Below are positions 1 through 8,450 of a stretch of DNA of 64,000 bases, piece after piece (the first letter of the stretch is position 1; the number at the start of each line of letters is the position of its first letter). The notes below the pieces were generated by a model. It saw nothing but the letters and a program-made list of their open reading frames with translations. It did not search any database and was not told where the DNA came from. A program made the translations under genes and the position numbers. Source of the DNA: Rhodococcus sp. 1163 (GTDB lineage: Bacteria > Actinomycetota > Actinomycetes > Mycobacteriales > Mycobacteriaceae); assembly GCF_002091985.1 (NCBI RefSeq), contig NZ_MKKX01000024.1, positions 62,001 through 126,000 of the forward strand, read 5' to 3'.

Positions 1-572
1 AGGACCCCGGGCGCCGGACTCGCTTGCTCGGCACCGATATTGGCGAAGCTGTGTGTCGGAATCTGTGCTCGGTAGCGAACCCACCACTCTTGAAAGTGGA
101 TTGCTCGCTGAGTGTCCCCGTCTTTTTCGTCCGGGTCGGTGACGACGACATGGGTCTCGCTCCGGTCGTCGGTCACCGGTAGGAGTCGCACGCCTGGCTT
201 CCATCGATTGCACAGTGCCTCGGTCACCGCCGAGAGCGGATATCCAGTCCTGAGCATCCGGCTCCGGATGAGATGTGTGGCAATGTCTCTGTCTCCGAGT
301 CCGAACCAATCCGGGTCGGCTCCGTACGCGGCGAGTTCGTCACGCGCGTGCCAAGTCTCCGCGATGCGTCCCCAACCACGCTCGGTATCGATTCCGTCGC
401 CGAGGGTGTACATACAGGTGTCGAGGTCGGGGCAGATGCGCAAACCGTGCATCCACACGTCGTCTCCGACATTGACGATCGCCGTAATCTCGTCGTCGTC
501 CCCGAGCAGTGTTTTGAGGCCCTGGAGGAACCGGGCTCCGCCGACTCCACCGACCAAGACAGTCACTTTCAC
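1..572 (-). CDS. fbiA: 2-phospho-L-lactate transferase FbiA/CofD (3' part cut by window edge)
   Basis: Transfers the phospholactyl-type moiety to Fo in coenzyme F420 synthesis (cytosolic). Reading leftwards from a GTG at 572, the protein begins VKVTVLVGGVGGARF, the nucleotide-binding start of the CofD family, and continues with DDVWMHGLRICPDLDTCMYT, GDRDIATHLIRSRML and HFQEWWVRYRAQ, all very close to mycobacterial FbiA. About 190 of roughly 330 residues are present; the C-terminus lies beyond position 1. The GTG at 572 is preferred over one at 566 because it gives the family's VKVT start. It is divergent from whiB2, as in M. tuberculosis. fbiB is expected further left, outside the window. Confidence 0.93.
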   Translation of the reverse strand, partial: MKVTVLVGGVGGARFLQGLKTLLGDDDEITAIVNVGDDVWMHGLRICPDLDTCMYTLGDGIDTERGWGRIAETWHARDELAAYGADPDWFGLGDRDIATHLIRSRMLRTGYPLSAVTEALCNRWKPGVRLLPVTDDRSETHVVVTDPDEKDGDTQRAIHFQEWWVRYRAQIPTHSFANIGAEQASPAPGV

Positions 573-765
573 AGATTCAGAGCCTAGGCTCTCGGTCGAA
601 TCGATCGGTCGGCGCCCGCCTCCTCGGCGGCGCAGATGCGGTGAAACCCGGACCCCGTCCCGGTTTCGGCGCGTTTTTCGGGGCGCGACACGCCGACGAC
701 AGGCCATTATTCGGGGAGAGGGCCGATTCCGGTCTCGAGATGGTATTGCAATATCCCGTATCGGC

Positions 766-795
766 TTGACCGCAACCTACTCCGGCGTGTCTAAT
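766..795 (+). promoter_or_regulatory. Candidate housekeeping promoter upstream of whiB2
   Basis: TTGACC at 766-771 and TCTAAT at 790-795 are separated by 18 bases. This is the best sigma-70-type match in the 428-base fbiA-whiB2 gap. The -10 hexamer ends 7 bases before an ATG at 803, so a leaderless transcript from 803 is possible; otherwise the message has a leader of about 200 bases. Nothing else was recognised in this gap. Confidence 0.4.
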
Positions 796-1000
796 CACAT
801 TTATGTCATTCCCCGAGCGTCAGGCGAGTTCGCTTGGAGTGGCCCTTGATTCGAACACTCGTTCCCATCTGAAGTCAAGTATGCCGGAGCGTGTGTTGAA
901 AGTCGATGGTTGGGGTATGGGTACGAATATCGGCGCGGGGCAGGGTATTCGGAATCGACCGGAAATTTCTGTGCTATCGAATGGTGAGGAGGCTGAAGCG

Positions 1001-1639
1001 ATGTACGACCAGTACGAGGCACGTGAACATCGGGGCGAACCCCAGGCTCACCTCAGCGTAGTCAGCTACGCGTCGCAGACCGATTCCCGAGCACGCGCGG
1101 CACGAGGCGACTGCGGGAACCGTATGAATGACAAGACTTTTGCGGCAAATGTAACAGGTGGCCGCTCGGATGCGTTTGCTGTCGATGTGGCTACAGGTGA
1201 CGTGGCACTCGGTCGCGAATTCGGGGCTGAAGATGCGGACGATCTGGATGATATCCATTCAGGTTCAATGGATTCCAGCGTCGTCGGTGTCGATCACGAT
1301 TCCGAGGATGTCGTGGACGAAGGCGACACTCTGGAGGAGGGAACCGCTCTGCCAGTTCGTGTTCCGGAGAAGCCGTTCTTGAGCATGGTCGCTGGATTCG
1401 ATCGAATGTTCGAGGAGATCGAAGATCAGTGGCAAGAGCGTGCGCTCTGCGCGCAGACCGATCCTGAAGCTTTTTTCCCCGAGAAGGGTGGATCGACTCG
1501 CGAAGCAAAACGCATCTGCCTCGGTTGCGATGTGAAGGGCGAATGCCTGGAGTACGCGCTCGCCAAGGACGAGCGTTTCGGAATCTGGGGAGGACTGTCG
1601 GAGCGGGAGCGTCGTCGGCTCAAGCGGGGTATCAGCTAG
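1001..1639 (+). CDS. whiB2: WhiB2-type [4Fe-4S] transcriptional regulator with long acidic N-terminus
   Basis: WhiB-family iron-sulphur regulator; the mycobacterial homologue (WhmD/WhiB2) acts in septation and cell division. From the ATG at 1001 the protein has 212 residues. The WhiB domain fills the end, with cluster cysteines C150, C173, C176 and C182 (CxxC pair in ICLGC), the GIWGG turn and the basic ERERRRLKRG tail. GAGGAGG at 986-992 gives a good ribosome site for 1001. Residues 1-140 are not part of the domain and include an Asp/Glu-rich stretch at about 78-118; mycobacterial WhiB2 is only about 90-130 residues. Other possible starts are the in-frame ATG at 803 (278 residues) and the ATG at 1385, which would give a compact protein. 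The sequence between 803 and 1000 has low third-position GC, which argues against the longest form. Confidence 0.88.
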   Translation: MYDQYEAREHRGEPQAHLSVVSYASQTDSRARAARGDCGNRMNDKTFAANVTGGRSDAFAVDVATGDVALGREFGAEDADDLDDIHSGSMDSSVVGVDHDSEDVVDEGDTLEEGTALPVRVPEKPFLSMVAGFDRMFEEIEDQWQERALCAQTDPEAFFPEKGGSTREAKRICLGCDVKGECLEYALAKDERFGIWGGLSERERRRLKRGIS

Positions 1640-1651
1640 ATCGAGCTACGT

Positions 1652-1666
1652 GCCGAGTCCTTCGGC
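1652..1666. terminator. Weak hairpin between convergent whiB2 and zincin-like gene
   Basis: GCCGA (1652-1656) and TCGGC (1662-1666) can pair around GTCCT in the 26-base gap between the two convergent stop codons. The stem is short and has no T-run, so this is only a possible transcription end. Confidence 0.3.
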
Positions 1667-2160
1667 TAACGTCCTTCTTCCATGCCCGGGTCGACAGTGT
1701 CGGGGTCGACCCCCAAGTAGGTCGCAACCTGTTCGACGAGCACTTCGTAGAGAAGATCTTCCAGATCCTCCGGGTGCTTGGCGCGTCGCTCCAAGGGGCG
1801 CCTGAACAACACGATCCGTGCGCGTGTGGATTCGCCGCGCTTGTCGATGCCCGCCGGCACCAGCCTCGACAGCGGAACGGGCCCCTCCGCTACCACCTCG
1901 GGAGGCCACGTGACCGATTCGGGATCTATGGCCCTGATTTTGGGCACTTCGTCGACTGCGATGTCCAGCCTCTCCAACCGCTCGTGCCACTTGTGGTCGA
2001 TGCGAGCGAATGCCTCCAGAACGACGCGGTCGAATTTGTCGGCACGCGATCGGTGCCCCGGAACATTCGAGGGAAGCACCGGGCCGCGAACTCCGCGGCC
2101 GCGACGGTCCGCAGATCGAGAGGTCGGTTGTCGTCCGGAGCCAGTTCGAGCCATGCCCAA
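1666..2160 (-). CDS. Metallopeptidase-family (zincin-fold) protein, Rv3259-like, degenerate zinc motif
   Basis: 164 residues, the counterpart of the small Zincin_1-type protein encoded beside whiB2 in mycobacteria. The start is basic and disordered (about residues 1-38). The conserved part runs from about 40 (FDRVVLEAFARIDHKWHERL) through LDIAVDEVP and RIVLFRRPLERRA to the end. Active relatives carry HExxH near the C-terminus; the aligned segment here reads LLYEVLVEQVATYLGV, so both zinc histidines are absent and only the following glycine is kept. A catalytic role is therefore doubtful. It is convergent with whiB2 and divergent from the DUF3499 gene, 69 bases away. Confidence 0.75.
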   Translation of the reverse strand: MGMARTGSGRQPTSRSADRRGRGVRGPVLPSNVPGHRSRADKFDRVVLEAFARIDHKWHERLERLDIAVDEVPKIRAIDPESVTWPPEVVAEGPVPLSRLVPAGIDKRGESTRARIVLFRRPLERRAKHPEDLEDLLYEVLVEQVATYLGVDPDTVDPGMEEGR

Positions 2161-2229
2161 GGTTATCGCCCGCCCCTTCGCGGTGTGTCGGGCGGCGTGC
2201 AGTCGGAGTCGAGGGATAGTCTCTTGCTC

Positions 2230-2652
2230 GTGAGATCACTGCGTGGATGCTGCAGGCCCGGGTGTAGCCGTTCGGCCGTCGCGACGCTCACGTATGTCTA
2301 TTCGGACTCGACTGCCGTCGTGGGACCACTTGCTACTGTCGCGGAACCCCACTCATGGGACCTGTGTGAGGTGCACGCTGTGACCACCACTGCGCCCAAG
2401 GGCTGGGAAATGGTGCGCTACGAGGGTGGCTTCACTACGACGACGCCCGACGAGGACGACTTGACGGCCCTGGCAGAAGCCGTTCGCGAAGCAGGCCGCG
2501 GCGATCGTGTCCGACGCGAGGACACCGAGTCGACGGATCGAGCTCGAGAACGGGACATTCGCGCTGACGTAGTTGGAGATCGTCGGACTTCGGCGCCGGC
2601 ACGGACCGGCCGACGGGGTCACCTACGGGTGCTTCCCGATCCCACGTCCTGA
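2230..2652 (+). CDS. DUF3499 family protein (Rv3258c-like)
   Basis: Small actinobacterial protein of unknown function, 140 residues from a GTG at 2230. The N-terminus reads VRSLRGCCRPGCSRSAVATL and is followed by TYVYSDSTAVVGPLA and HSWDLCEVHA. Paired cysteines (CCRPGC plus LCEVH) suggest a small zinc-binding module. The middle (GWEMVRYEGGF) is conserved; the last 60 residues are charged and probably disordered. The gene sits between the zincin-like gene and manB, as in mycobacteria. The longer open frame upstream of 2230 is antisense to the zincin-like gene and was not used. Confidence 0.82.
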   Translation: MRSLRGCCRPGCSRSAVATLTYVYSDSTAVVGPLATVAEPHSWDLCEVHAVTTTAPKGWEMVRYEGGFTTTTPDEDDLTALAEAVREAGRGDRVRREDTESTDRARERDIRADVVGDRRTSAPARTGRRGHLRVLPDPTS

Positions 2653-2661
2653 ATGCTGGTC

Positions 2662-2694
2662 AAACCCCGCGTCCGACCCGGGGTTTCGGCCTTT
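2662..2694 (+). terminator. Intrinsic terminator after DUF3499 gene
   Basis: AAACCCCG (2662-2669) pairs perfectly with CGGGGTTT (2679-2686) around a 9-base loop, and a CTTTTG run follows at 2690-2695. This is a standard rho-independent terminator 10 bases after the stop codon. Confidence 0.75.
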
Positions 2695-2760
2695 TGTTCC
2701 GTTGGATGTTCCGGTGTCGTACTCGGCGATTGTTTCGTTCCGTTCGGTCGCATGGGGTCG

Positions 2761-2806
2761 GTCACAACTGGTCGGTTTTCTCGCGCTCGACGCATCGAGT
2801 TGTGAC
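2761..2806 (+). repeat. Inverted repeat in the leader region of manB
   Basis: GTCACAACT (2761-2769) and AGTTGTGAC (2798-2806) are perfect 9-base inverted arms separated by 28 bases, about 100 bases upstream of the manB start. It could be an operator or an RNA stem. No known riboswitch was recognised. The rest of the 251-base gap holds the terminator above and no gene. Confidence 0.45.
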
Positions 2807-2903
2807 AGATTCGACTCGAGAAGTCGATGTCCGAAGTGCAAGGGCTGGGCCGCAGTGGCTCGTCTCTACCGCTCACCCCACCGAAATTCACGAGGAGTCG
2901 TTC

Positions 2904-4280
2904 GTGGCACGAACTGCCGAGTCCGTCAATGCAGTCATCAAGGCCTATGACGTACGAGGGGTGGTGGGCGAGCAGATCGACGCAGGCTTCGTGCGAGACG
3001 TCGGCGCATCGTTCGCGCGATTGGTCCGTGAGAAATCCGTCACCCAGGTCGTGGTCGGCCACGACATGCGCGCATCGTCGCCGGAGTTGTCGAGGGCATT
3101 TGCCGACGGAGTCACCTCACAGGGCCTCGATGTCGTCCACATCGGCCTTGCCTCGACCGATCAGCTCTACTTCGCATCGGGTGTTCTGGATTGCCCTGGT
3201 GCCATGTTCACCGCTAGTCACAATCCTGCCGAGTACAACGGCATCAAGCTGTGTCGCGCGGGAGCGAAGCCGGTAGGGCAGGACACCGGTCTCGGCACGA
3301 TCAAGGCAGAGCTGGTCGACGGTGTTCCAGAATACGATGGGACACCGGGAACCACCTCGGACCGTGATGTTCTGGTCGAGTACGCCACTTTTGTTCGTGA
3401 CCTCGTCGATCTGTCTCAGGTATCCGATGTCAAGATCGCGGTCGATGCCGGAAACGGAATGGGCGGGCACACCGTGCCTGCTGTATTCGATTCACTGCCG
3501 GTCACCATCTACCCGCTCTACTTCGAACTCGACGGAACCTTCCCCAACCACGAGGCGAACCCGCTCGACCCGAAGAATCTCGTCGACCTACAGAAGTTCG
3601 TACGCGAGACCGGTGCCGATATCGGATTGGCCTTCGATGGCGACGCGGATCGGTGCTTCGTCGTCGACGAACTCGGAAATCCGGTCTCTCCGTCGGCAGT
3701 GACCGGGCTCGTAGCCGAGCGCGAGCTCGCCAAAGAACCCGGCGCGTCGGTGATCTACAACCTGATCACCTCCCATGCGGTTCCTGAGTTGGTGACCAGA
3801 CTCGGTGGTAAACCCGTGCGAACCAGGGTCGGCCATTCGTTCATCAAGCAGCAGATGGCAGAGACCGGTGCTGTGTTCGGCGGTGAGCACTCCGCCCACT
3901 ACTACTTCCGCGATTTCTGGGGTGCGGACTCGGGAATGCTCGCGGCGCTGCATGTCCTGGCAGCTCTCGGCGCTACAGATCGACCGCTCTCGGAGTTGAT
4001 GAAGTCCTACGAGTCGTACTCTGCGTCGGGGGAGATCAACTCGACGGTCGACGATGCCGTCGAGCGCACGAATGCAGTGCTCGTGGCCTTCGCAGACCGT
4101 ACGGTATCGGTCGACCGATTGGACGGTGTCACCATCGATCTCGCGGACGGTGCCTGGTTCAATCTCCGGGCGTCGAATACCGAACCGCTGTTGCGCCTCA
4201 ACGTCGAAGCTCGCACCAGTGAAGATGTGGATGCTTTGACCTCCGAGATATTGGGCATAGTGCGAGGACAACTGGAATAG
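2904..4280 (+). CDS. manB: Phosphomannomutase/phosphoglucomutase
   Basis: Interconverts mannose-6-phosphate and mannose-1-phosphate, feeding GDP-mannose for PIMs, lipoarabinomannan and glycoproteins. From a GTG at 2904 preceded by GAGGAG the protein has 458 residues, the usual size (about 465 in M. tuberculosis ManB/PmmA). Alpha-D-phosphohexomutase landmarks are present: the phospho-serine loop TASHNP with S105, the magnesium loop DGDADR at 245-250, the sugar-binding GEHS at 327-330, and a C-terminal phosphate-binding loop (RASNTEPLLRLNVEA). The open frame extends upstream to 2694, but that sequence has no homology and the ribosome site supports 2904. It is followed by the SIS-like gene and manA, an apparent mannose-phosphate operon. 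Confidence 0.93.
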   Translation: MARTAESVNAVIKAYDVRGVVGEQIDAGFVRDVGASFARLVREKSVTQVVVGHDMRASSPELSRAFADGVTSQGLDVVHIGLASTDQLYFASGVLDCPGAMFTASHNPAEYNGIKLCRAGAKPVGQDTGLGTIKAELVDGVPEYDGTPGTTSDRDVLVEYATFVRDLVDLSQVSDVKIAVDAGNGMGGHTVPAVFDSLPVTIYPLYFELDGTFPNHEANPLDPKNLVDLQKFVRETGADIGLAFDGDADRCFVVDELGNPVSPSAVTGLVAERELAKEPGASVIYNLITSHAVPELVTRLGGKPVRTRVGHSFIKQQMAETGAVFGGEHSAHYYFRDFWGADSGMLAALHVLAALGATDRPLSELMKSYESYSASGEINSTVDDAVERTNAVLVAFADRTVSVDRLDGVTIDLADGAWFNLRASNTEPLLRLNVEARTSEDVDALTSEILGIVRGQLE

Positions 4281-4348
4281 TGGGCTAGGAGACGCTCGCA
4301 CATACGAACGCACTCGATCGGTGAGTGGACGTCGGTAAGGAAAGGACG

Positions 4349-5533
4349 GTGCAGACAGCCATGACAGCTCCGTCGTCTCTGCTGAATTTGGATGACCCTG
4401 CCGCACTTGCCGCCGCCGATACCGACGGGGCCCTGCGCAGCGCCGCATTGGCAGGCGCGCAGGTCCGTGCGACGAGTGCAGCGGTCGAGGAGTCCGTAGC
4501 CGAACGGCTGGGCGATCTTCGTCCTCGCAGCGTTGTTTTCGTTGCGGGTGAAGGTCGCGCAGGTAGGGCCGCGTCCATGCTCATCGCCGCGATCGGTGCA
4601 CGCATCGGTTTTCCGCTTGTGCACGCCGCGACGACGCCGCTGTGGGTCGGTCCGCTCGACGTAGTTGTCGTCTCCGGCGACGACGCTGGAGACCCACGGC
4701 TCGCAGAATCGACATCCGCAGCCGTCCGCCGCGGGGCCGAGACTGTTCTCGTCACCCCGGACGAGGGACCGCTGCGCTCTGCTGCGGCAGGCCGCGCTGT
4801 GTTCCTTCCCCCGAGGGTCGCTGTGCGCGAACACAACACGTTGATGCGCTACCTGGCTGCTGGGACGGCAGTTCTTGCCGCTGTGTCGGACGGTGCATAT
4901 CGGTCCTTGCTGCCCGATTTGTCCGAAGTTGCAGATCTTCTCGACGCCGAGGCGGCTCGAAATCATCCCTCGCACGAGGTTTTTCACAACCCGGCGAAGT
5001 CGCTTGCCGCTCAGATCTCAGGCAGCAGGGTTGTGCTGTCCGGTGTGGGAGCCGTCGACGTCGAATTGGCCCGACACGGTAGTGAGGTTTTGCTGCGGGC
5101 TGCAGGCGTCGTGGCAGGGGCGAGTGAACTTTCCGATGTCATCGCCGCCGTCGCGTCCTCCGGTCGACCAAGCGGCGCAGCACCCGTCGAATACGATGCT
5201 TTCTTCCATGACGAAGAGTTCGACGGCCCCCGGCCCGAACAAGCGATTCGAGTAGTCGTCTTGGCATCGGATTCTTTCGCCGCGTTGGCCGAGCGTCGGA
5301 CGGCTGCCCTACCGGACTCGATCGTGATCACGGCGGGCTTACCCGAGTTCGATCGGGGGAGAATCGATTTCGGATCGGCATCGGAATCTGTGGACGGTGC
5401 CGGAGGTTACCGGCGCGAAGGTCGGGACGGTGCAGGAAACACCTCGCACGCGGCCGGTGAACTAGGGGCAACGGCAGTATTGGCGACGCGGCTGGAAATG
5501 GCTGCCGCGTATCTACATTTGATGGGCGGATAA
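4349..5533 (+). CDS. SIS-like sugar-phosphate-binding protein (Rv3256c-like)
   Basis: About 394 residues, the counterpart of the hypothetical gene always found between manB and manA in mycobacteria. An Ala/Asp-rich N-terminus leads into two Rossmann-like halves. One carries RSVVFVAGEGRAGRAASMLIA and DVVVVSGDDAGD (about 55-110), the second SGSRVVLSGVGAVDVELARHG, resembling the SIS fold of phosphoglucose/phosphomannose isomerases. No clear catalytic residue set is visible, so a partner or regulatory role in mannose-phosphate metabolism is inferred from position. The start is GTG 4349 (TAAGG 8 bases upstream) or ATG 4361. It ends 2 bases before manA, indicating cotranscription. Confidence 0.75.
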   Translation: MQTAMTAPSSLLNLDDPAALAAADTDGALRSAALAGAQVRATSAAVEESVAERLGDLRPRSVVFVAGEGRAGRAASMLIAAIGARIGFPLVHAATTPLWVGPLDVVVVSGDDAGDPRLAESTSAAVRRGAETVLVTPDEGPLRSAAAGRAVFLPPRVAVREHNTLMRYLAAGTAVLAAVSDGAYRSLLPDLSEVADLLDAEAARNHPSHEVFHNPAKSLAAQISGSRVVLSGVGAVDVELARHGSEVLLRAAGVVAGASELSDVIAAVASSGRPSGAAPVEYDAFFHDEEFDGPRPEQAIRVVVLASDSFAALAERRTAALPDSIVITAGLPEFDRGRIDFGSASESVDGAGGYRREGRDGAGNTSHAAGELGATAVLATRLEMAAAYLHLMGG

Positions 5534-5535
5534 TA

Positions 5536-6759
5536 GTGCAACCACTGCTCGGTGCAGTCAGGTCGTATGCGTGGGGATCGAGGACTGTTCTTGCAGCTTT
5601 GCGAGGCAGGCCGGTTCCGTCCGAACATCCGGAAGCCGAGATCTGGCTGGGGGCACACCCCGCAGATCCAGCAATGATCGACGACGGCACCTCGACGCGG
5701 TCGCTGCTCAGCGTCATCGACGAGAACCCGGCTCTCGAGCTTGGAGCCGATACGTCCGCGACCTACCGGGGGAGGCTGCCGTTTCTGCTGAAATTGCTTG
5801 CCGCCGACGAACCCCTGTCGCTGCAGGCCCATCCGAGCGCGACGCAAGCTGCCGAGGGATTCGCGCGCGAAGAGTCAGCACGAATTCCGATCGATTCTTC
5901 GTTGCGGAACTACCGCGATGCGAGCCACAAACCTGAGCTGATCGTTGCGTTGACCGAGTTCCACGCACTTGCCGGATTCAGGTGTCCGCGGCGAACCGTC
6001 GAGTTCATCGACGCGCTGAACGTGGACGCGCTGTCCGGATATCGATCACTTCTGGCCGACCAACCGGACGATGCCGGCTTGCGGACAGTGTTCACTTCCT
6101 GGATCACCTTGCCCGGACCTGCCCTCGATGCCTTGTTGCCGCTGGTCGCCGACGGGTGCATCGAGTACCTCTCGACTCGGGCACAGTCCGACGGCGGCGA
6201 ATTCGTCGCGGAGGCAAGAACACTTCTCGAACTCGGAGAGTCCTATCCGGGTGATGCGGGAGTGCTGGCGGCGTTGCTGCTCAACAGAATTACGTTGACC
6301 CCCGGCCAAGGTATTTTTCTCGATGCGGGCAACCTGCACGCCTACCTGGCCGGTACGGGTGTGGAGATCATGGCTAACTCCGACAACGTGTTGCGCGGTG
6401 GCCTGACAACCAAGCATGTGGATGTACCGGAACTTCTACGGATTCTGGATTTCCAGCCATCGGAGGTGAAGATCCTCGAAGCGGAGCCGGACATGAGAGA
6501 CACCGTCGCCCGCTACGAGACACCAGCGCCGGAATTCGCGTTGAGCCGCGTCGCGTTGTCGAACGGCTCTTCGGTGAAGTCGGACAGCGACGGGCCGTCG
6601 ATCCTGCTGTGCACCAAGGGGCGGGTCGTCGTGGACGACGGTGACCGCGAGTTGGTGCTCGAGCAGGGTTCGGCTGTGTGGATTTCTGCGGCGGATCCAG
6701 CGTTCACTGCCGCGGCGCGATGGGGAGACGCCGAGATATTCTTCGCGACCGTCGGGTAA
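5536..6759 (+). CDS. manA: Mannose-6-phosphate isomerase, class I
   Basis: Zinc enzyme converting fructose-6-phosphate and mannose-6-phosphate. 407 residues from a GTG placed right after the previous stop. Type I PMI features: N-terminal RSYAWGS, the zinc/substrate segment PLSLQAHPS (QxH), the second zinc region KPELIVALTEFHALAGFR, and the C-terminal cupin stretch with AGNLHAYLAGTGVEIMANSDNVLRGGL split by the catalytic Arg of LRGGLTTK. The carboxyl half (FALSRVAL, LLCTKGRVVV) is the second jelly roll. With manB and the SIS-like gene it supplies GDP-mannose precursors. Confidence 0.93.
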   Translation: MQPLLGAVRSYAWGSRTVLAALRGRPVPSEHPEAEIWLGAHPADPAMIDDGTSTRSLLSVIDENPALELGADTSATYRGRLPFLLKLLAADEPLSLQAHPSATQAAEGFAREESARIPIDSSLRNYRDASHKPELIVALTEFHALAGFRCPRRTVEFIDALNVDALSGYRSLLADQPDDAGLRTVFTSWITLPGPALDALLPLVADGCIEYLSTRAQSDGGEFVAEARTLLELGESYPGDAGVLAALLLNRITLTPGQGIFLDAGNLHAYLAGTGVEIMANSDNVLRGGLTTKHVDVPELLRILDFQPSEVKILEAEPDMRDTVARYETPAPEFALSRVALSNGSSVKSDSDGPSILLCTKGRVVVDDGDRELVLEQGSAVWISAADPAFTAAARWGDAEIFFATVG

Positions 6760-6896
6760 CCTTTCGCCCGATACTGGAACCGTCCGTGTAAGAGCTCCAT
6801 TCCTCTAGGGTGTACACAGGGGCTCCAAGGGGCGTGTGAGCAAGGCGCAAGCCGAATACCGTCATTGACCCGATCTCGACAGGTGGAACACACGCG

Positions 6897-8408
6897 ATGA
6901 CCGAAGATCGGCCGAAGAAGGCTCTGCGAACGACAGGCCTGTTCAGGACCAAGTCCGTAGAGCAGTCCATGAAGGACACCGACGAGCCGGATACCAAACT
7001 CCGGAAGGATCTCACTTCGTGGGACCTCACTGTGTTCGGTGTGGCTGTGGTCATCGGGGCCGGAATCTTCACGCTCACCGCGCGCACAGCAGGAAACGTT
7101 GCCGGTCCCTCGGTGTCGTTGGCATTTCTTCTCGCTGCAGTCGCGTGTGGGCTGGCCGCGCTCTGCTACGCAGAGTTCGCCTCGACCGTCCCGGTGGCGG
7201 GAAGTGCATACACCTTTTCGTACGCGACCTTCGGCGAGTTCGTCGCATGGATCATCGGGTGGGACCTGATCCTCGAGTTCGCGCTGGCGTCGTCGGTGGT
7301 AGCGAAGGGGTGGTCGCTGTATCTCGGTGAGGTCATCGGGTCGGCATCGCCGATCGTGAAGATCGGTTCGCTCGATTTCGACTGGGGTGCGTTGGTGATC
7401 GTCCTCATCATCACGGTCCTACTCGTCAGCGGTACCAAGTTGTCGTCTCGGGTGTCGTTGGTGGTCACCGCGATCAAGGTCGCTGTCGTGTTGCTCGTGG
7501 TCGTTGTCGGCGCGTTCTACATCAAATCGGAGAACTACTCTCCATACATTCCTCCCTCCCAGGGTGGCTCCACCGCAGAGGGCATTCACCAGTCGCTGTT
7601 GTCCTTCGTCACGGGCGCGGGAAGTAGCACCTTCGGGTGGTACGGGTTGCTGGCCGCTGCCAGCCTCGTCTTCTTCGCGTTCATCGGGTTCGACGTGGTC
7701 GCCACGACTGCGGAGGAAACCAGGAACCCACAGAAGGCTTTGCCTCGTGGAATTCTCGGGTCCCTTGCCATCGTGACGGTCCTCTACGTCGCCGTGACGC
7801 TCGTGCTGACCGGGATGGTGAACTACACCGAACTCGCTGGTGACGACTCCACGCTCGCGACGGCATTCGCACTCAACGGCCTCGATTGGGCAAAGAACGT
7901 TATTTCGTTCGGCGCACTGGCCGGATTGACGACGGTAGTCATGGTCTTGATGCTCGGGCAGACCCGAGTGCTGTTCGCCATGTCGCGTGACGGTCTCGTC
8001 CCACATTCATTGGCACGTACCGGCTCGAGGGGCACCCCGGTACGAATCACGCTGCTCGTCGGCGGCGTGGTGTCGGTTCTTGCGGCATTCTTTCCGATCG
8101 GCACCCTCGAAGAAATGGTGAACATCGGCACGCTGTTCGCCTTCGTCCTCGTGTCGATCGGCGTGGTTGTGCTCCGGCGAACGCGTCCGGACCTTCCTCG
8201 CGGATTCAAGGTTCCCCTGATGCCGCTGATTCCGATTCTGGCGGTGGCCTCGTGCGTGTGGCTGATGGTCAATCTTTCGGTCGAGACGTGGATCAGGTTC
8301 GTGGTCTGGATGGCAATCGGCGTCGTAATCTACTTCGCCTACAGCCGGAAGAACGCAGACAAGACAATTCGTGCGCGCGAAGCGGCCAACGAACGTGACT
8401 CGAAATAG
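6897..8408 (+). CDS. APC-superfamily cationic amino acid permease
   Basis: 503-residue inner-membrane transporter, about 12 membrane segments after a cytoplasmic tail of about 35 residues. The first segment carries GVAVVIGAGIFTL, the conserved APC-family unwound-helix motif, followed by GPSVSLAFLLAAVACGLAALCYAEFA. FIGFDVVATTAEETRNPQKALPRGI is the loop typical of the cationic amino acid transporter (CAT/YfnA) group. It matches Rv3253c in position. The 137-base gap after manA carries its own promoter region; nothing else was seen there apart from a GTGTACAC palindrome. The substrate is inferred to be a basic amino acid. Confidence 0.85.
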   Translation: MTEDRPKKALRTTGLFRTKSVEQSMKDTDEPDTKLRKDLTSWDLTVFGVAVVIGAGIFTLTARTAGNVAGPSVSLAFLLAAVACGLAALCYAEFASTVPVAGSAYTFSYATFGEFVAWIIGWDLILEFALASSVVAKGWSLYLGEVIGSASPIVKIGSLDFDWGALVIVLIITVLLVSGTKLSSRVSLVVTAIKVAVVLLVVVVGAFYIKSENYSPYIPPSQGGSTAEGIHQSLLSFVTGAGSSTFGWYGLLAAASLVFFAFIGFDVVATTAEETRNPQKALPRGILGSLAIVTVLYVAVTLVLTGMVNYTELAGDDSTLATAFALNGLDWAKNVISFGALAGLTTVVMVLMLGQTRVLFAMSRDGLVPHSLARTGSRGTPVRITLLVGGVVSVLAAFFPIGTLEEMVNIGTLFAFVLVSIGVVVLRRTRPDLPRGFKVPLMPLIPILAVASCVWLMVNLSVETWIRFVVWMAIGVVIYFAYSRKNADKTIRAREAANERDSK

Positions 8409-8450
8409 CGCGCCAGCGCGCTCGGATAACCCTTTTACGGGGCAGTAGGT

